A stretch of DNA of 64,000 bases from positions 66,997,154-67,061,153 of the forward strand of contig NC_083575.1 in NCBI RefSeq assembly GCF_027579695.1, given 5' to 3'. This document shows positions 21,793 through 33,593 of the stretch, piece after piece; the stretch's first letter is position 1; each line of letters begins with the position of its first letter. The stretch is from Neoarius graeffei. Lineage: Eukaryota > Chordata > Actinopteri > Siluriformes > Ariidae. Position numbers and translations under genes: made by a program. A model generated the notes under the pieces. It saw only the letters and a list, made by a program, of their open reading frames with translations, did not search any database and was not told where the DNA came from.

Positions 21793-22883
21793 GCAAGTCA
21801 CCTTGTCATCTCTCTGATTAGAAAAAAGCAGCAGCTCACACTGTGTAATGTTTGAAAGTTTATTTGTTGAAATATTATTGTGAATGTTGATGTCATAAAA
21901 TGATTTCCCTAACAACTTAATTTTGTGTAATTGCTGTTCTGGTTTTTTTTATCACAACCACTAAATTACCGGTCATCCTGCAGTCAGTTTAGTCAGTAAT
22001 CTTACGCTTTGTTCCAGTAGTGTGTGATGTGGAAACAGACGTCTGGTCAGCAACACTTAGTGGATAGGGTTACATACCAGGGCATAAAGCTATCAGCTGT
22101 AGCCCTGGAGACTGCTGATGCTGATTTAATGACTTGAGTGTTGTTTGTATTTTCCATTACACATTCGCGCTCTTGAATATAGCAGCTCATAACAATATAT
22201 CAAGCAACTTAATTGGGTGATGTAGCTGTGCTATTTTTAATTTAACCTTGATTTAACCTTCACTGCCTAACCGGGTTCATAAATGCAGCTGGAACAGTGC
22301 CATCCACCATTTCCTCACTTTTTATCTGGCTCACTGTGAATAACGTGACTAGACTCCAAAAGGAAGTTCTGTCTGATACAACAATGCATTCTGAGCCTTC
22401 TGAAGTACTAATGAAATTATCAACTTTAAGATTCAGTACTGATCAAAGAGCACAGTACTACTAAATATATTCTATGCGCTGGAGCATGAATGCAGTGTGT
22501 AGAGTCTCGGGCACAAAGCTGCCTATAATAGTGACTTTTTAATCTCCTGTGGGCTGTTTTATATGCTGCGTAATATGCGAATCTTGGTAGAATTAAACCA
22601 CGGGACACCAGTACAGGATATCATGGTCTGATGATGGGCAATGCAGCCACTCCTTAGAAGATAACAGAATTCAATGCTTTTATCATGCTTTGATGCCTGC
22701 TATAATTAAGATTTTTATGAAAGAAAGCAGAATTGTTTTGCTAAACCGTGAGAAAACCTAGCACGATAAGATGGAGATCTTGTAAACAAATTGGCCTTTA
22801 ATGTGTGTAGATCCTCCTGCTTTTTGAGAATGAGAGAGAGATTTAAAACAAGCGGTTAGTAGTCAAATAGTAGATATCCTCAA
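21793..22883. other. Intergenic; no gene or repeat named
   Basis: About 1.1 kb without supported features. Confidence 0.5.
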
Positions 22884-23305
22884 CAACCCCAAATTGGAAA
22901 AATTTGGGACAGTTGGGAAAATGCAAATGAAAAAAGAAAGCAGTGATTTTTTTAAATTTTACCTTGATTTGTATTTCATTGCAGACATTATGAACCTATG
23001 ATATTTCATGTTTTGGCTGGTCAACTTCTTTTCATTTGTTAATATACATCCATTCCTGCATTCCAGACCTGCAACACATTCTAAAAAAAAAACAGTTTGG
23101 ATGGAGGCAATTTAAAGCTAGTAACGAGGTAAAGCAATTAAATAATGATGTGATTTGAAGCAGATGATGTCAACAGGTTATGGTCATGATTTTGTACAAA
23201 ATCAGTATCCAGGAAAGGCCTAGTCTTTGAGGAGCAAGGATGGGCTGAGGATTTTCAGTTTGGAAACAAATACATGAGAAAATTATTGGACTTACTAAAC
23301 ACAAT

Positions 23306-23854
23306 CTTTCGATTACGTTCATTATGTCTTATATTAAATATAGTTAGCTTTTGTTTTTTTCTTTTTTATCAGACATCTAATTTTTGGGTTTGTTTACCTG
23401 ACATATTTCGACGTACAACTTCCGTCTTCCTCAGAGTGTCACTGGATGTTATTGGTGACGCATCTTTTATCAGCTGCTGTTTCTGAAGGCGTGGCCTTCC
23501 TGTCTGGTTTGACAGGTCGGTCACGCCTTATACTGTCTGTTCGTCCCCTGCAAGATGTCACTCCAGGTATGGGAGAGCATGTATGCTCCCTCATCCCGGT
23601 TGATGGTCCTCGGGCTTCGCTTACGGATCTCCATGGCCTCCCTGATCCAGCGCTGATGTTTGTTATCTTCTGTGCGGATGACTCTGACCTGTCAAACCAG
23701 ACAGGAAGGCCACGCCTTCAGAAACAGCAGCTGATAAAAGATGCGTCACCAATAACATCCGGTGACACTCTGAGGAAGACGGAAGTTGTACGTCGAAACA
23801 TGTCAGGTAAACAAACCCAAAAATTAGATGTCTGATAAAAAAGAAAAAAAAAAA
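23306..23854 (-). mobile_element. Penelope-like element 3' fragment with inverted duplicate end
   Basis: A 549-bp insert flanked by a perfect 16-bp duplication ACTTACTAAACACAAT (23290-23305, 23855-23870). The middle, on the minus strand, encodes the C-terminal end of a Penelope-type GIY-YIG endonuclease (RWIREAMEIRKR...INRDEGAYMLSHTW). Its 3' untranslated region, about 150 bp, is present twice in opposite orientation, on the left and on the right. Each arm carries a CTGAGGA...CGTCGAAA hammerhead-like motif, a feature known from Penelope-like elements. Confidence 0.85.
23781..23817 (+). other. Hammerhead-ribozyme-like motif, right arm
   Basis: CTGAGGA fits the CUGANGA core. A GACG/CGTC stem II follows, then GAAA and CATGTC. 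The mirror copy at about 23399-23440 on the minus strand has one change (GAAAT). The stem III loop would be only 2 nt and stem I is weak, so activity is doubtful. Confidence 0.45.
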
Positions 23855-24880
23855 AACTTACTAAACACAATGTTCCTCAAAGAAAGATATGAAGGGATTT
23901 GGATATTTCTACATTTCTGAAGCTGAACACCTGTGATCTCTGATCCCTCAGACGGTACTGCAGCAAGAACCATCATTCATCTATAGCTGATATAATCATA
24001 TGGGCTCAGGATTATGTTGGCAAACCTTTGTCAAGCACTACAATACACAGTTACATCCACAAATGCCAGTTAAAACTTTACCGTGCCTGATATTAACTGT
24101 GTCCAGAAGCGCCGTCAACTTCTCTGGGCTCGAAGGCATCTGGGATGGACCATCACACAGTGGAAACGTATATTGTGGTCAGACGAATCAGTATTGCAGG
24201 TCTTTTTTTTTTTTTTTGGAAGAAATTGATGCAGTGTGCTCTGGACCAAATACCATGAGAACCATCCAGACTGTTACCAGCAACAAGTCCAAAAACCAGA
24301 GTGTGTCATGGTATGGGGTTGTGTCAGTGCCCTTGGTAAAGGTAATTTTTATTTCTGTCATGGCAGCATTAATGCAGAAAAGTACATTGAGATTTTGGAG
24401 CAACGTATGCTACCTTCAATACGACATCTTTTCCAGGGATATTTCAACAAGACAATTCTGCACACGTTACAAAGGCATGGCTGTGGAAGAAGAGGATGTC
24501 TGTCCATTCTGTCCTCAAAGAGAATGTGTGGCAAATTCTGAAAGGAAAATACGACAATAACGATCCTGTACTGCTACATATCCTAAGACCTGTTTGCAGG
24601 AAGGATAGGAAAAAAATAACACCTGAAACACTTCATCACTTGGTGTCTTCAGTCCCAAACCATCTTTGAAGTGTCATGAGAAGGAATGGCATCATTACAA
24701 AGTGGTAAATGCATTATTGTCCCAACTTGTTTTGAAATGTGTTGCAAGAATCAAAATTGAAAAAAACGTTAATTGGGCGGGGGCGACAATAAAATTCGTC
24801 AGATAAAACATCAAATAATGTGCTGTTGTATTGTTTGAGTGCAATACAGGTCAAAGATTATTTACAAATCAGTTGTATTT

Positions 24881-25528
24881 TTTGAAGGAAAACATGAAGA
24901 ACTTTAATACAGACAACCGCTCAGTTCAGTAAAGAAAAGAAGTTCTGTAAAAGGGTAACTTTCGGTCATGGTTGACGGTAATGAAGCTATATTTGCTTTG
25001 ATGTTTGATCACAATATGAATAGGTGATATCCATTATTAGGTATTTAAGTGTACAGGGCGAGGCTCACTTTATGCTTCTCTGTATGACTGTACACACAGG
25101 TGCATTTCCACCTTTAGTGAAGTGTAGGTCCCACCTTTAATATCAACAATATACACTCAGCGTCCACATTATTAGTTACAGCTAGTTTATACCCACATTT
25201 GTTAACTTTTTTTATAAGGAACATCTACAATGCAGAACACTATTACTGACTGTCACCCATCTGTTGCTATACACAGTTTGTCAGCCCACTGTAGGGCTAC
25301 TGCTCATGAGATATGAGTTAGATTCTTGATGCAGCAGTGAAACTGATACGGTACTGGTTATTGTGCTGGTGAGTGTATCAGACACCTTGGTGCTACAGCA
25401 GAGTTGAGATATAGTGCTAATAAAAGGTCCAGCCAGCAGTGTCCTACAGTCAGAAACTGACCGTTATAAAGGGCTGGGGGACGATTAACCTAGATTATTT
25501 GTAGAAGAAGATGAGCAAGAGTTTCTAC
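24881..25528. other. Intergenic; one weak inverted-repeat-element trace
   Basis: TACACTCAGCGTCCACATTA at 25152 recalls the end of the element at 15603-16470. Nothing else is named. Confidence 0.4.
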
Positions 25529-25529
25529 A

Positions 25530-25713
25530 ATACATGCACTTAACAGACACTCTTATCCAGACCGACATACAACATGCACACAGCAGTAAGGGGTTAGGTG
25601 CCTTGCTCAAGGGCATTTTAGCCATTCCTGCTGGTCTAGGAAATTGAACTGGCAACCTTTTGGTCCCAAAGCTGCTTCTCTAACCATTAGGCCATGGCTT
25701 CCCCCCTTTCTAC
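25530..25713 (-). repeat. tRNA-derived SINE, minus strand
   Basis: On the minus strand a head reads GGCCTAATGGTTAGAGAAGC (A box) and GGTTGCCAGTTCAATTTCC (B box), followed by CCTTGAGCAAGGCACCTAAC, a common fish SINE body. Confidence 0.8.
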
Positions 25714-25919
25714 CCGGACAACTTCATAGTAGACCAGCAAGATAGTTGTGTATAATCCTGCTCTGAAACATTTTTATCAGCACAGTCTGTCACTGTCATA
25801 TTATTCTCCACCCAAAAATATCTGATTAATGGTGGTCATATGCTGTCCCTTTTGCATTGAAGGGGAAATGATAAATTGCACCTAATAACAGATGGTGCAG
25901 TTCCCAAGTTAGAACCCTA

Positions 25920-26175
25920 GTTCGATCTTACTGTCTGTGTGAAGTTTCTTTGGATGTTCAGTTTGATGCCCACATGGGTTTTCTTTGCGTTCCCTGGTTT
26001 CTTCCCACCTCCCAAAAACATGCCAGTAGGTAAACTGGCTATAGTAAATTGCCCCAGGTGTGAATGAGTATAAATGTGACGGATTGGTGTCCCATCATGA
26101 GTGCATTGACACCTCGCTCCCAGTGTTTGCAGGATAGGTTTTGGATCCATCGCAATCCTGACCAGGATAAAGCAG
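25920..26175 (+). repeat. Degenerate V-SINE-like repeat
   Basis: Diverged V-SINE core (TCTGTGTGAAGTTTCTTTGG, CCTGGTTTCTTCCCACCTCC, AAAAACATGCCAGTAGGT) ending CAGGATAAAGCAG. Confidence 0.65.
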
Positions 26176-26429
26176 TTATGGGAGACAAATTAATGAATGA
26201 ACAGATGGATTAGAGTCAGTAGCTGTATGCAGGGTGAAACTAGATGCATTCGATAAAATAGCAACTAAGTGTAGGGGAGAGCACACACGGCAAAAAATGA
26301 TATCTTAGCAAGTGAAAATATCTTGAAAACAGTTGAAACGATCTAGCATTTCCTATTAGAAGAATACAAGACACTAAATCTGAGATTATTAAACCTAGTT
26401 CTAGATTGCAACCAACTTATTCTAAGATG

Positions 26430-26813
26430 GATGGCACGGTGGTGTAGTGGTTTAGCACTGTCGCCCCACAGCAAGAAGGTCCTGGGTTCAAGCCCAGCAG
26501 CTGATGAGGGCCTTTCTGTGTGGAGTTTGCATGTTGTCTGCATGGGTTTCCTCCGGGTACTCGGGTTTCCTCCGGGTACTCCGGTTTCCCCCACAGTCCA
26601 AAGACATGCAGGTTAGGCAAACTGGTGGCTCTAAATTGACCGTAGGTGTGAATGTGAGTGCGAATGATTGTCTAAGTGTCAGCCCTGTGATGACCTGGTG
26701 ACTTGTCCAGGGTGTACCCCGCCTCTCACTCATAGTCAGCTGGGATAGGCTCCAGCTTGCCTGCGACCCTGTAGGACGAGCGGCTACAGATAATGGATGG
26801 ATGGATGGATGGA
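26430..26813 (+). repeat. V-SINE, full length
   Basis: tRNA-like head GGTGTAGTGGTTTAGCAC, B box GGGTTCAAGCCC, core and a GGAT tail. Perfect 13-bp duplication TTATTCTAAGATG (26417-26429, 26814-26826). An internal 19-bp repeat around 26541-26580 doubles the CTCCGGGTACTC motif. Confidence 0.92.
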
Positions 26814-26826
26814 TTATTCTAAGATG

Positions 26827-27065
26827 TCTTATCAAGTAAAAATATCTGTCCATGCAGCAAAATAATTTGACCAGTATTAAGTAATTTTCTCCTCAAATTC
26901 AGTTTTCAATTTTTTGCAGTGCAGAGACTTGGGACAGTTTGTATTCCCATAATTTCAATCAATCAAGTTTTAGATTACATCAGGAGTTAGATGTTGCCCC
27001 TTACAGTAACCTACTTCCTTTGGAGCCACAAAGCTGGAGACCGCAGTAAGGTTTGTACAGAGAAA
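26827..27065. other. Unassigned spacer
   Basis: No feature seen. Confidence 0.5.
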
Positions 27066-27437
27066 TCTCATCTCATCTCATTATTTCTAGCCGCTTTATC
27101 CTTCTACAGGGTCGCAGGCAAGCTGGAGCCTATCCCAGCTGACTACGGGCGAAAGATGGGGTACACCCTGGACAAGTCGCCAGGTCATCACAGGGCTGAC
27201 ACATAGACACAGACAACCATTCACACTCACATTCACACCTACGGTCAATTTAGAGTCACCAGTTAACCTAACCTGCATGTCTTTGGACTGTGGGGGAAAC
27301 CGGAGCACCCGGAGGAAACCCACGCGGACACCATGCAAACTCCACACAGAAAGGCCCTCACCGGCCACAGGGCTCGAACCCAGGACCTTCTTGCTGTGAG
27401 GCGACAGCGCTAACCATTACACCACTGTGCCGCCCCC
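27066..27437 (-). repeat. V-SINE, minus strand
   Basis: CTCAT tail at the low end, core, and head ending at GTGCCGCC near 27433. No clear duplication at the borders. Confidence 0.88.
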
Positions 27438-28037
27438 AATGTCTTACTGCAAAAAAAAAATAATAATAACAGAAGTGAAGCATGAAGGCCAGTATATGTA
27501 AGCTGAGAAGCTAATATTGTCGTAAGAGGGTATAGTAAATCCTCTCTAATGCAATATGAATGTGATGCTACCTCACATAATCTATGAAAGATGAAAACTT
27601 GTCCCAGGTCTCTCCACTCCCCCCAGGTCTTTTTTCTCATGAGGTATCTGATCATATTGACCTCAAATGCAAGAAAATGGATCTTTAGAAATATAATATA
27701 TAACAATAATCAGTTTTATATGAGGTGTCGTGTATCTTCTTCCAGGCTGGTCTCCGGGTAGATCTGCATATCAGCTTGCCCTTTGATCTCTTGTGGGTCG
27801 TTTGACAAGAGAAAGGAAAGTCGTCCAGCTGTTTAATCACACCTGTAATGAAAGCAGTGTGAGAGGGAGGGACGTGTGTCTGCATGTTCACCTCGCCTCT
27901 TTTTCCTGGGATTCTCAGCTGTCTGATTTGCGTTGCCACACCTTAGTCCATTTGTTCCTGATGTATCATGTGAGGTGACTGCGCTTTTCTTTCTTTCTTT
28001 TTCTTTTTTTTTTCTTTTTATGTGGCTCCATAAAGAG
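27438..28037. other. Upstream region of prss12; no repeat named
   Basis: Ends in a CT-rich tract (27987-28020), which could act as a promoter element or be simple sequence. Confidence 0.4.
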
Positions 28038-28194
28038 TGAATGGAGCGCGTGGCTCCATAACGCGCGGCGCGTGCAGGAGGAGCAGCATGTCCCGGACTG
28101 CGCCTGGGTTCTGAAGGACATCCAGCCTGGGCTTGCTGTGGGTTTGGGGATTAGTAGCTCCAACATCGTGAGGCTGTGCTGTTCGGGGATTAGT

Positions 28195-28243
<49 letters not shown>

Positions 28244-28281
28244 GAGAGAGGTGCTCACACAAGGGGCTCTGACAGGACACC
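28038..28281 (+). promoter_or_regulatory. prss12: Probable prss12 5' UTR/promoter with CpG-rich block and (GA)n
   Basis: A GC-rich, CpG-dense block (28045-28075, CGCGCGGCGCGTGC) is followed by a short upstream ORF (ATG at 28088, 8 codons) and a GA run at 28197-28240. Exon 1 starts 42 bp later. The transcription start is not determined. Confidence 0.4.
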
Positions 28282-28344
28282 ATGGCCACCGGTGCGCTCT
28301 CTCCTCTTATAGTCGGCTGTTTTTTGCTTTATGCTTTGGGACAA
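28282..28344 (+). CDS. prss12: Probable prss12 exon 1: signal peptide
   Basis: ATG in strong Kozak context (GACACCATGG) opens 21 codons that read as a secretory signal: short N-region MATGALSP, hydrophobic core LIVGCFLLYAL, then GQ at a CAA|GTAAGT consensus donor. Neurotrypsin is a secreted synaptic serine protease, so a signal-peptide exon upstream of the kringle is expected. The exon ends in phase 0, but the kringle exon needs phase 1. Either a small exon lies between (candidate 35415-35457), or the weaker donor 4 bp downstream (AA|GTACCC) is used, or this exon belongs to something else. Human PRSS12 also has a proline-rich stretch here, which I do not see. Confidence 0.6.
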
Positions 28345-28940
28345 GTAAGTACCCCAAACGATTCCCTGTCTTAAGGCTATGTTTTAGAGCAGTGTTGTTC
28401 AATCTGAAAATAGAAAGAAGTATTTGAGTATTTTAAGGTGTCAGTGATGAGTCACAGAAAGGTTCCAAGTTGCATGAGCTTCCTTTGTGATGAAAATATA
28501 AGCCTGTATGTCAAGTTATTAATAATCAAACTAATAGTTTCAGTTACTCCCAGTTACAATGCTGCAAGCTCACAGCTTCAGAGTCCCAGGTTCGAGCCTG
28601 TGTTTTTGTCTGTGTGGAGTTTTTGTGTTCATCCATGTTCTCTGATTTCCTCCCATCATCCAAAGAACATGCCAGTAGGTGGACTGGTTAAGATCAGTTG
28701 TGCCTAGATATGAATGTGTGTGTTGTGCCCAGCGATGGACTAGCATCCCATCCAGCGTGTATTCTTGCCTCTCAGTGTCCAGTCTCACTGATCACTTGAA
28801 ACATGTCAGCTTGGCCCTGTGTGTTCTGTTTATGGAATGTCTCGAAATGGCCAGAATATTACCGTACACTTTTAAATAATGTTCAGGAAATAACTATTTC
28901 CTGAAGGAGTTAATGGAATTTATCTTATGGTTAAATAAAT

Positions 28941-29326
28941 GGGCAGCACAGTGGTGTAGTGGTTAGCGCTGTCGCCTCACAGCAAGAAGGTCCTGGGTTC
29001 GAGCCCCGTGGCCGGCGAGGGCCTTTCTGTGCGGAGTTTGCATGTTCTCCCCGTGTCCGCGTGGGTTTCCTCCGGGTGCTCCGGTTTCCCCCACAGTCCA
29101 AAGACATGCAGGTTAGGTTAACTGGTGACTCTAAATTGACCGTAGGTGTGAATGTGAGTGTGAATGGTTGTCTGTGTCTATGTGTCGGCCCTGTGATGAC
29201 CTGGCGACTTGTCCAGGGTGTAACCCACCTCTCGCCTGTAGTCAGCTGGGATAGACTCCAGCTTGCCTGCGACCCTGTAGAAGGATAAAGCGGCTAGAGA
29301 TAATGAGATGAGATGAGATGAGATGA
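28941..29326 (+). repeat. V-SINE inside tandem unit 1
   Basis: Flanked by GTTAAATAAAT (28930-28940, 29327-29337). Intact head and core, with a GATGA tail. Confidence 0.93.
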
Positions 29327-30521
29327 GTTAAATAAATACTTGGCGCCAAACAGTTTGAGAATCCCTGCACTAAATAGTTCTACACAATTCATCCAGGCTC
29401 TCCACTGCAAGTGGGTTTCCTTTCAGTGTACCAAAAAAAAAATAATAATAATAATTCCCATCTGTAAATATAAGCCATATTAGACAGCTATGTACTAGCA
29501 CATTTACTGCATTTAAGGTGTCAGTGATGAGTCACAGAAAGGTTCCAAGTTGCATGAGCTTCCTTTGTGATGAAAATATAAGCCTGTATGTCAAGTTATT
29601 AATAATCAAACTAATACTAATAGTTTCACTTACTCCCAGTTACAATGCTGCAAGCTCACAGCTTCAGAGTCCCAGGTTCGAGCCTGTGTTTTTGTCTGTG
29701 TGGAGTTTTTGTGTTCATCCATTTTCTCTGGTTTCCTCCCATCATCCAAAGAACATGCCAGTAGGTGGACTGGTTAAGATCAGTTGTGCCTAGGTATAAA
29801 TGTGTGTGTGTGTGTGTGTTGTGCCCAGCGATGGACTAGCATCCCATCCAGCATGTATTCTTGCCTCTCAGTGTATTCGATGTTGCCATGATAAACTCCA
29901 GTCTCACTGATCACTTGAAACATGTCAGCTTGGCCCTGTGTGTTCTGTCTATGGAATGTCTCGAAATGGCCAGAATATTACTGTACACTTTTAAATAATG
30001 TTCAGGAAATAACTATTTCCTGAAGGAGTTAATGGAATTTATCTTACAGTTAAATAAATACTTGGCGCCAAACAGTTTGAGAATCCCTGCACTAAATAGT
30101 TCTACACAATTCATCCAGGCTCTCCACTGCAAGTGGGTTTCCTTTCAGTGTACCAAAAAAATAATAATAATAATAATTCCCATCTGTAAATATAAGCCAT
30201 ATTAGACAGCTATGTACTAGCACATTTACTGCATTTAAGGTGTCAGTGATGAGTCACAGAAAGGTTCCAAGTTGCATGAGCTTCCTTTGTGATGAAAATA
30301 TAAGCCTGTATGTCAAGTTATTAATAATCAAACTAATACTAATAGTTTCAGTTACTCCCAGTTACAATGCTGCAAGCTCACAGCTTCAGAGTCCCAGGTT
30401 CGAGCCTGTGTTTTTGTCTGTGTGGAGTTTTTGTGTTCATCCATGTTCTCTGGTTTCCTCCCATCATCCAAAGAACATGCCAGTAGGTGGACTGGTTAAG
30501 ATCAGTTGTGCCTAGATATGA

Positions 30522-30522
<1 letters not shown>

Positions 30523-30597
<75 letters not shown>
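30523..30597. repeat. (GT)n microsatellite in tandem unit 3
   Basis: About 37 GT units, at a site with only a few in the neighbouring units. Confidence 0.95.
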
Positions 30598-30598
<1 letters not shown>

Positions 30599-30814
30599 GC
30601 GCCCAGCGATGGACTAGCATCCCATCCAGCGTGTATTCTTGGATCTCAGTGTCCAGTCTCACTGATCACTTGAAACATGTCAGCTTGGCCCTGTGTGTTC
30701 CGTTTATGGAATGTCTCGAAATGGCCAGAATATTACCGTACACTTTTAAATAATGTTCAGGAAATAACTATTTCCTGAAGGAGTTAATGGAATTTATCTT
30801 ACAGTTAAATAAAT

Positions 30815-31199
30815 GGGCGGCACGGTGGTGTAGTGGTTAGCGTTGTCGCCTCACAGCAAGAAGGTTCGGGTTCGAGCCCCGTGGCCGGCGAGGGCCTTTC
30901 TGTGTGGAGTTTGCATGTTCTGCCCGTGTCCGCGTGGGTTTCCTCCGGGTGCTCCGGTTTCCCCCACAGTCCAAAGACATGCAGGTTAGGTTAACTGGTG
31001 ACTCTAAATTGACCGTAGGTGTGAATGTGAGTGTGAATGGTTGTCTGTGTCTATGTGTCGGCCCTGTGATGACCTAGCAACTTGTCCAGGGTGTACCCCG
31101 CCTTTCGCCCGTAGTCAGCTGGGATAGGCTCCAGCTTGCCTGCGACCCTGTAGAAGGATAAAGCGGCTAGAGATAATGAGATGAGATGAGATGAGATGA
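30815..31199 (+). repeat. V-SINE inside tandem unit 3
   Basis: Same site, same duplication GTTAAATAAAT (30804-30814, 31200-31210) and nearly the same sequence as the SINE in unit 1. It is therefore a duplicate and not an independent insertion. Confidence 0.93.
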
Positions 31200-32894
31200 G
31201 TTAAATAAATACTTGGCGCCAAACAGTTTGAGAATCCCTGCACTAAATAGTTCTACACAATTCATCCAGGCTCTCCACTGCAAGTGGGTTTCCTTTCAGT
31301 GTACCAAAAAAAAATAATAATTCCCATCTGTAAATATAAGCCATATTAGACAGCTATGTACTAGCACATTTACTGCATTTAAGGTGTCAGTGATGAGTCA
31401 CAGAAAGGTTCCAAGTTGCATGAGCTTCCTTTGTGATGAAAATATAAGCCTGTATGTCAAGTTATTAATAATCAAACTAATACTAATAGTTTCAGTTACT
31501 CCCAGTTACAATGCTGCAAGCTCACAGCTTCAGAGTCCCAGGTTCGAGCCTGTGTTTTTGTCTGTGTGGAGTTTTTGTGTTCATCCATGTTCTCTGATTT
31601 CCTCCCATCATCCAAAGAACATGCCAGTAGGTGGACTGGTTAAGATCAGTTGTGCCTAGATATGAATGTGTGTGTTGTGCCCAGCGATGGACTAGCATCC
31701 CATCCAGCGTGTATTCTTGCCACTCAGTGTCCAGTCTCACTGATCACTTGAAACATGTCAGCTTGGCCCTGTGTGTTCTGTTTATGGAATGTCTCGAAAT
31801 GGCCAGAATATTACTGTACACTTTTAAATAATGTTCAGGAAATAACTATTTCCTGAAGGAGTTAATGGAATTTATCTTACAGTTAAATAAATACTTGGCG
31901 CCAAACAGTTTGAGAATCCCTGCACTAAATAATTCTACACAATTCATCCAGGCTCTCCATTGCAGGTGGGTTTCCTTTCAGTGTACCAAAAAAAAAATTA
32001 ATTCCCATCTGTAAATATAAGCCATATTAGACAGCTATGTACTAGCACATTTGCTGCATTTAAGGTGTCAGTGATGAGTCACAGAAACGTTCCAAGTTGC
32101 ATGAGCTTCCTTTGTGATGAAAATATAAGCCTGTATGTCAAGTTATTAATAATCAAACTAATAGTTTCACTTACTCCCAGTTACAATGCTGCAAGCTCAC
32201 AGCTTCAGAGTCCCAGGTTCGAGCCTGTGTTTTTGTCTGTGTGGAGTTTTTGTGTTCATCCATTTTCTCTGGTTTCCTCCCATCATCCAAAGAACATGCC
32301 AGTAGGTGGACTGGTTAAGATCAGTTGTGCCTAGGTATAAATGTGTGTGTGTGTGTGTGTGTGTTGTGCCCAGCGATGGACTAGCATCCCATCCAGCATG
32401 TATTCTTGCCTCTCAGTGTATTCGATGTTGCCATGATAAACTCCAGTCTCACTGATCACTTGAAACATGTCAGCTTGGCCCTGTGTGTTCTGTCTATGGA
32501 ATGTCTTGAAATGGCCAGAATATTACTGTACACTTTTAAATAATGCTCATGAAATAATTATGTCCTGAAGGAGTTAATGGAATTTATCTTACAGTTAAAT
32601 AAATACTTGGCTCCGAACAGTTTGAGAATCCCTGCACTAAATAGTTCTACACAATTCATCTAGGCTCTCCGTTGCAGGTCGGTTTCTTTTCAGTGTACAA
32701 AAAAAAATTAATTAAATAAATGTAATTCCCATCTGTAAATATAAGCCACATTAAACAGCTATGTACTAGCACATTTACTACAGTGCAGCCTTTAGTGCTT
32801 TTTATTAGCACTATCAGCATAAGTCTCAGGAAATTATAGCATCTTCTTATAACTACATTAGTGCGATAGGTATTATTTTAAACCCATTTAAATC

Positions 32895-33266
32895 CATCCA
32901 TCCATTATCCATAACCACTTATCCTGTGCAGGGTCATCGTTAAACTGGAGCCTATCCCAGCTGACTATAGGTGAGAGGCAGGGTACACCCTGAACAAGTC
33001 ACCAGGTTATCGCAGGGCTGACACATAGAGACAAACAACCATTCACATTACATTCACACCTACGGTCAATTTAGAGCCACCAGTTAGCCTAACCTGCATG
33101 TCTTTGGACTGTGGGGGAAACCAGAGCACCCGGCGGAAACCCACACAGACACAGAGAGGACATGCAAACTCCACACAGAAGAGCTCCTGTCAGCTACTGG
33201 GCTCAAATCCAGAACCTTTTTTCTGTGAGGTGACAGTGCTAACCACTACACCACCGTGCTGCCCAC
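32895..33266 (-). repeat. V-SINE, minus strand
   Basis: Flanked by the 10-bp duplication CATTTAAATC (32885-32894, 33267-33276). CCAT tail, diverged core and full head. Confidence 0.92.
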
Positions 33267-33593
33267 CATTTAAATCAAGTTAGTCAATCTGACTTGTAAC
33301 TTTAGCAGCTACATAATAAATACAACCATAATAATAATAATAATAATCTCTATCATCATTGTGTCATAAAATAAATAAAATTACCAATGACCTGTTTATA
33401 CACTACATATATGCCATGTTGAGAAGGACATATGAGACAGGCTTAGCTCCCATTTGCAACAGACAAAACCAACCAAACATCATTCATTACTCATTTAGGC
33501 ATTCTATGAATAAATGTCTACCTTTTTTTACTTTTATGTTAGAAAGAACAGCTATGACATGATTGCTGTGTTTATTATAAGTCCTACATGATA
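33267..33593. other. Intron sequence with (AAT)n near 33330
   Basis: No other feature seen. Confidence 0.5.

Larger units (their letters stand above)
22884..24880 (+). mobile_element. Old Tc1-like relic, split by a Penelope-like insert
   Basis: The left end ACAACCCCAAATTGGAAAAA resembles family A ends. Decayed transposase follows on the + strand (AQDY, HKCQLKLY, TILWSDES-like, [16 protein letters not shown]). The right end is too diverged to place exactly. It is split by a retro-insert at 23306-23854, and many stops and frame breaks show it is much older than copies 1 and 2. Confidence 0.75.
28433..32781 (+). repeat. Five-copy tandem array of ~0.7-kb units in prss12 intron 1
   Basis: Units start at 28433, 29513, 30235, 31379 and 32060, each at TTAAGGTGTCAGTGATGAGT. 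Without SINEs the lengths are about 683, 722, 748, 681 and 722 bp. Units 1 and 3 carry a V-SINE at the same site; units 2 and 5 share a 25-30-bp segment (TATTCGATGTTGCCATGATA) absent from 1, 3 and 4. The GT run varies from about 5 to about 37 repeats. The unit itself contains an older, degenerate V-SINE-like core. All units are in the same orientation. Confidence 0.95.

Noticed and set aside
28197-28427. ORF through the GA run whose frame would give a phase-1 end at the exon 1 donor
   Set aside because: It opens without ATG inside a microsatellite, encodes RERERE, and has a poorer signal peptide than the ATG frame at 28282.
28438-28707. Repeated ORF MSVMSHRKVPSCMSFLC at five sites
   Set aside because: It is the same frame in each tandem unit; there are no splice sites or protein-like features, and the repeat explains the recurrence.
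28960-29010. tRNA-like boxes (TGGTGTAGTGGTTAGC, GGTTCGAGCCC)
   Set aside because: They are SINE heads; no cloverleaf with matching acceptor stem can be formed, and each is followed by SINE core.
28959-29288. ORFs of about 60-110 codons reading RGPFCxEFACSPRVxVGFLRV at many places (also 7525, 11897, 15900, 27096, 41718)
   Set aside because: They are translations of the conserved V-SINE core, present wherever a SINE copy lies.
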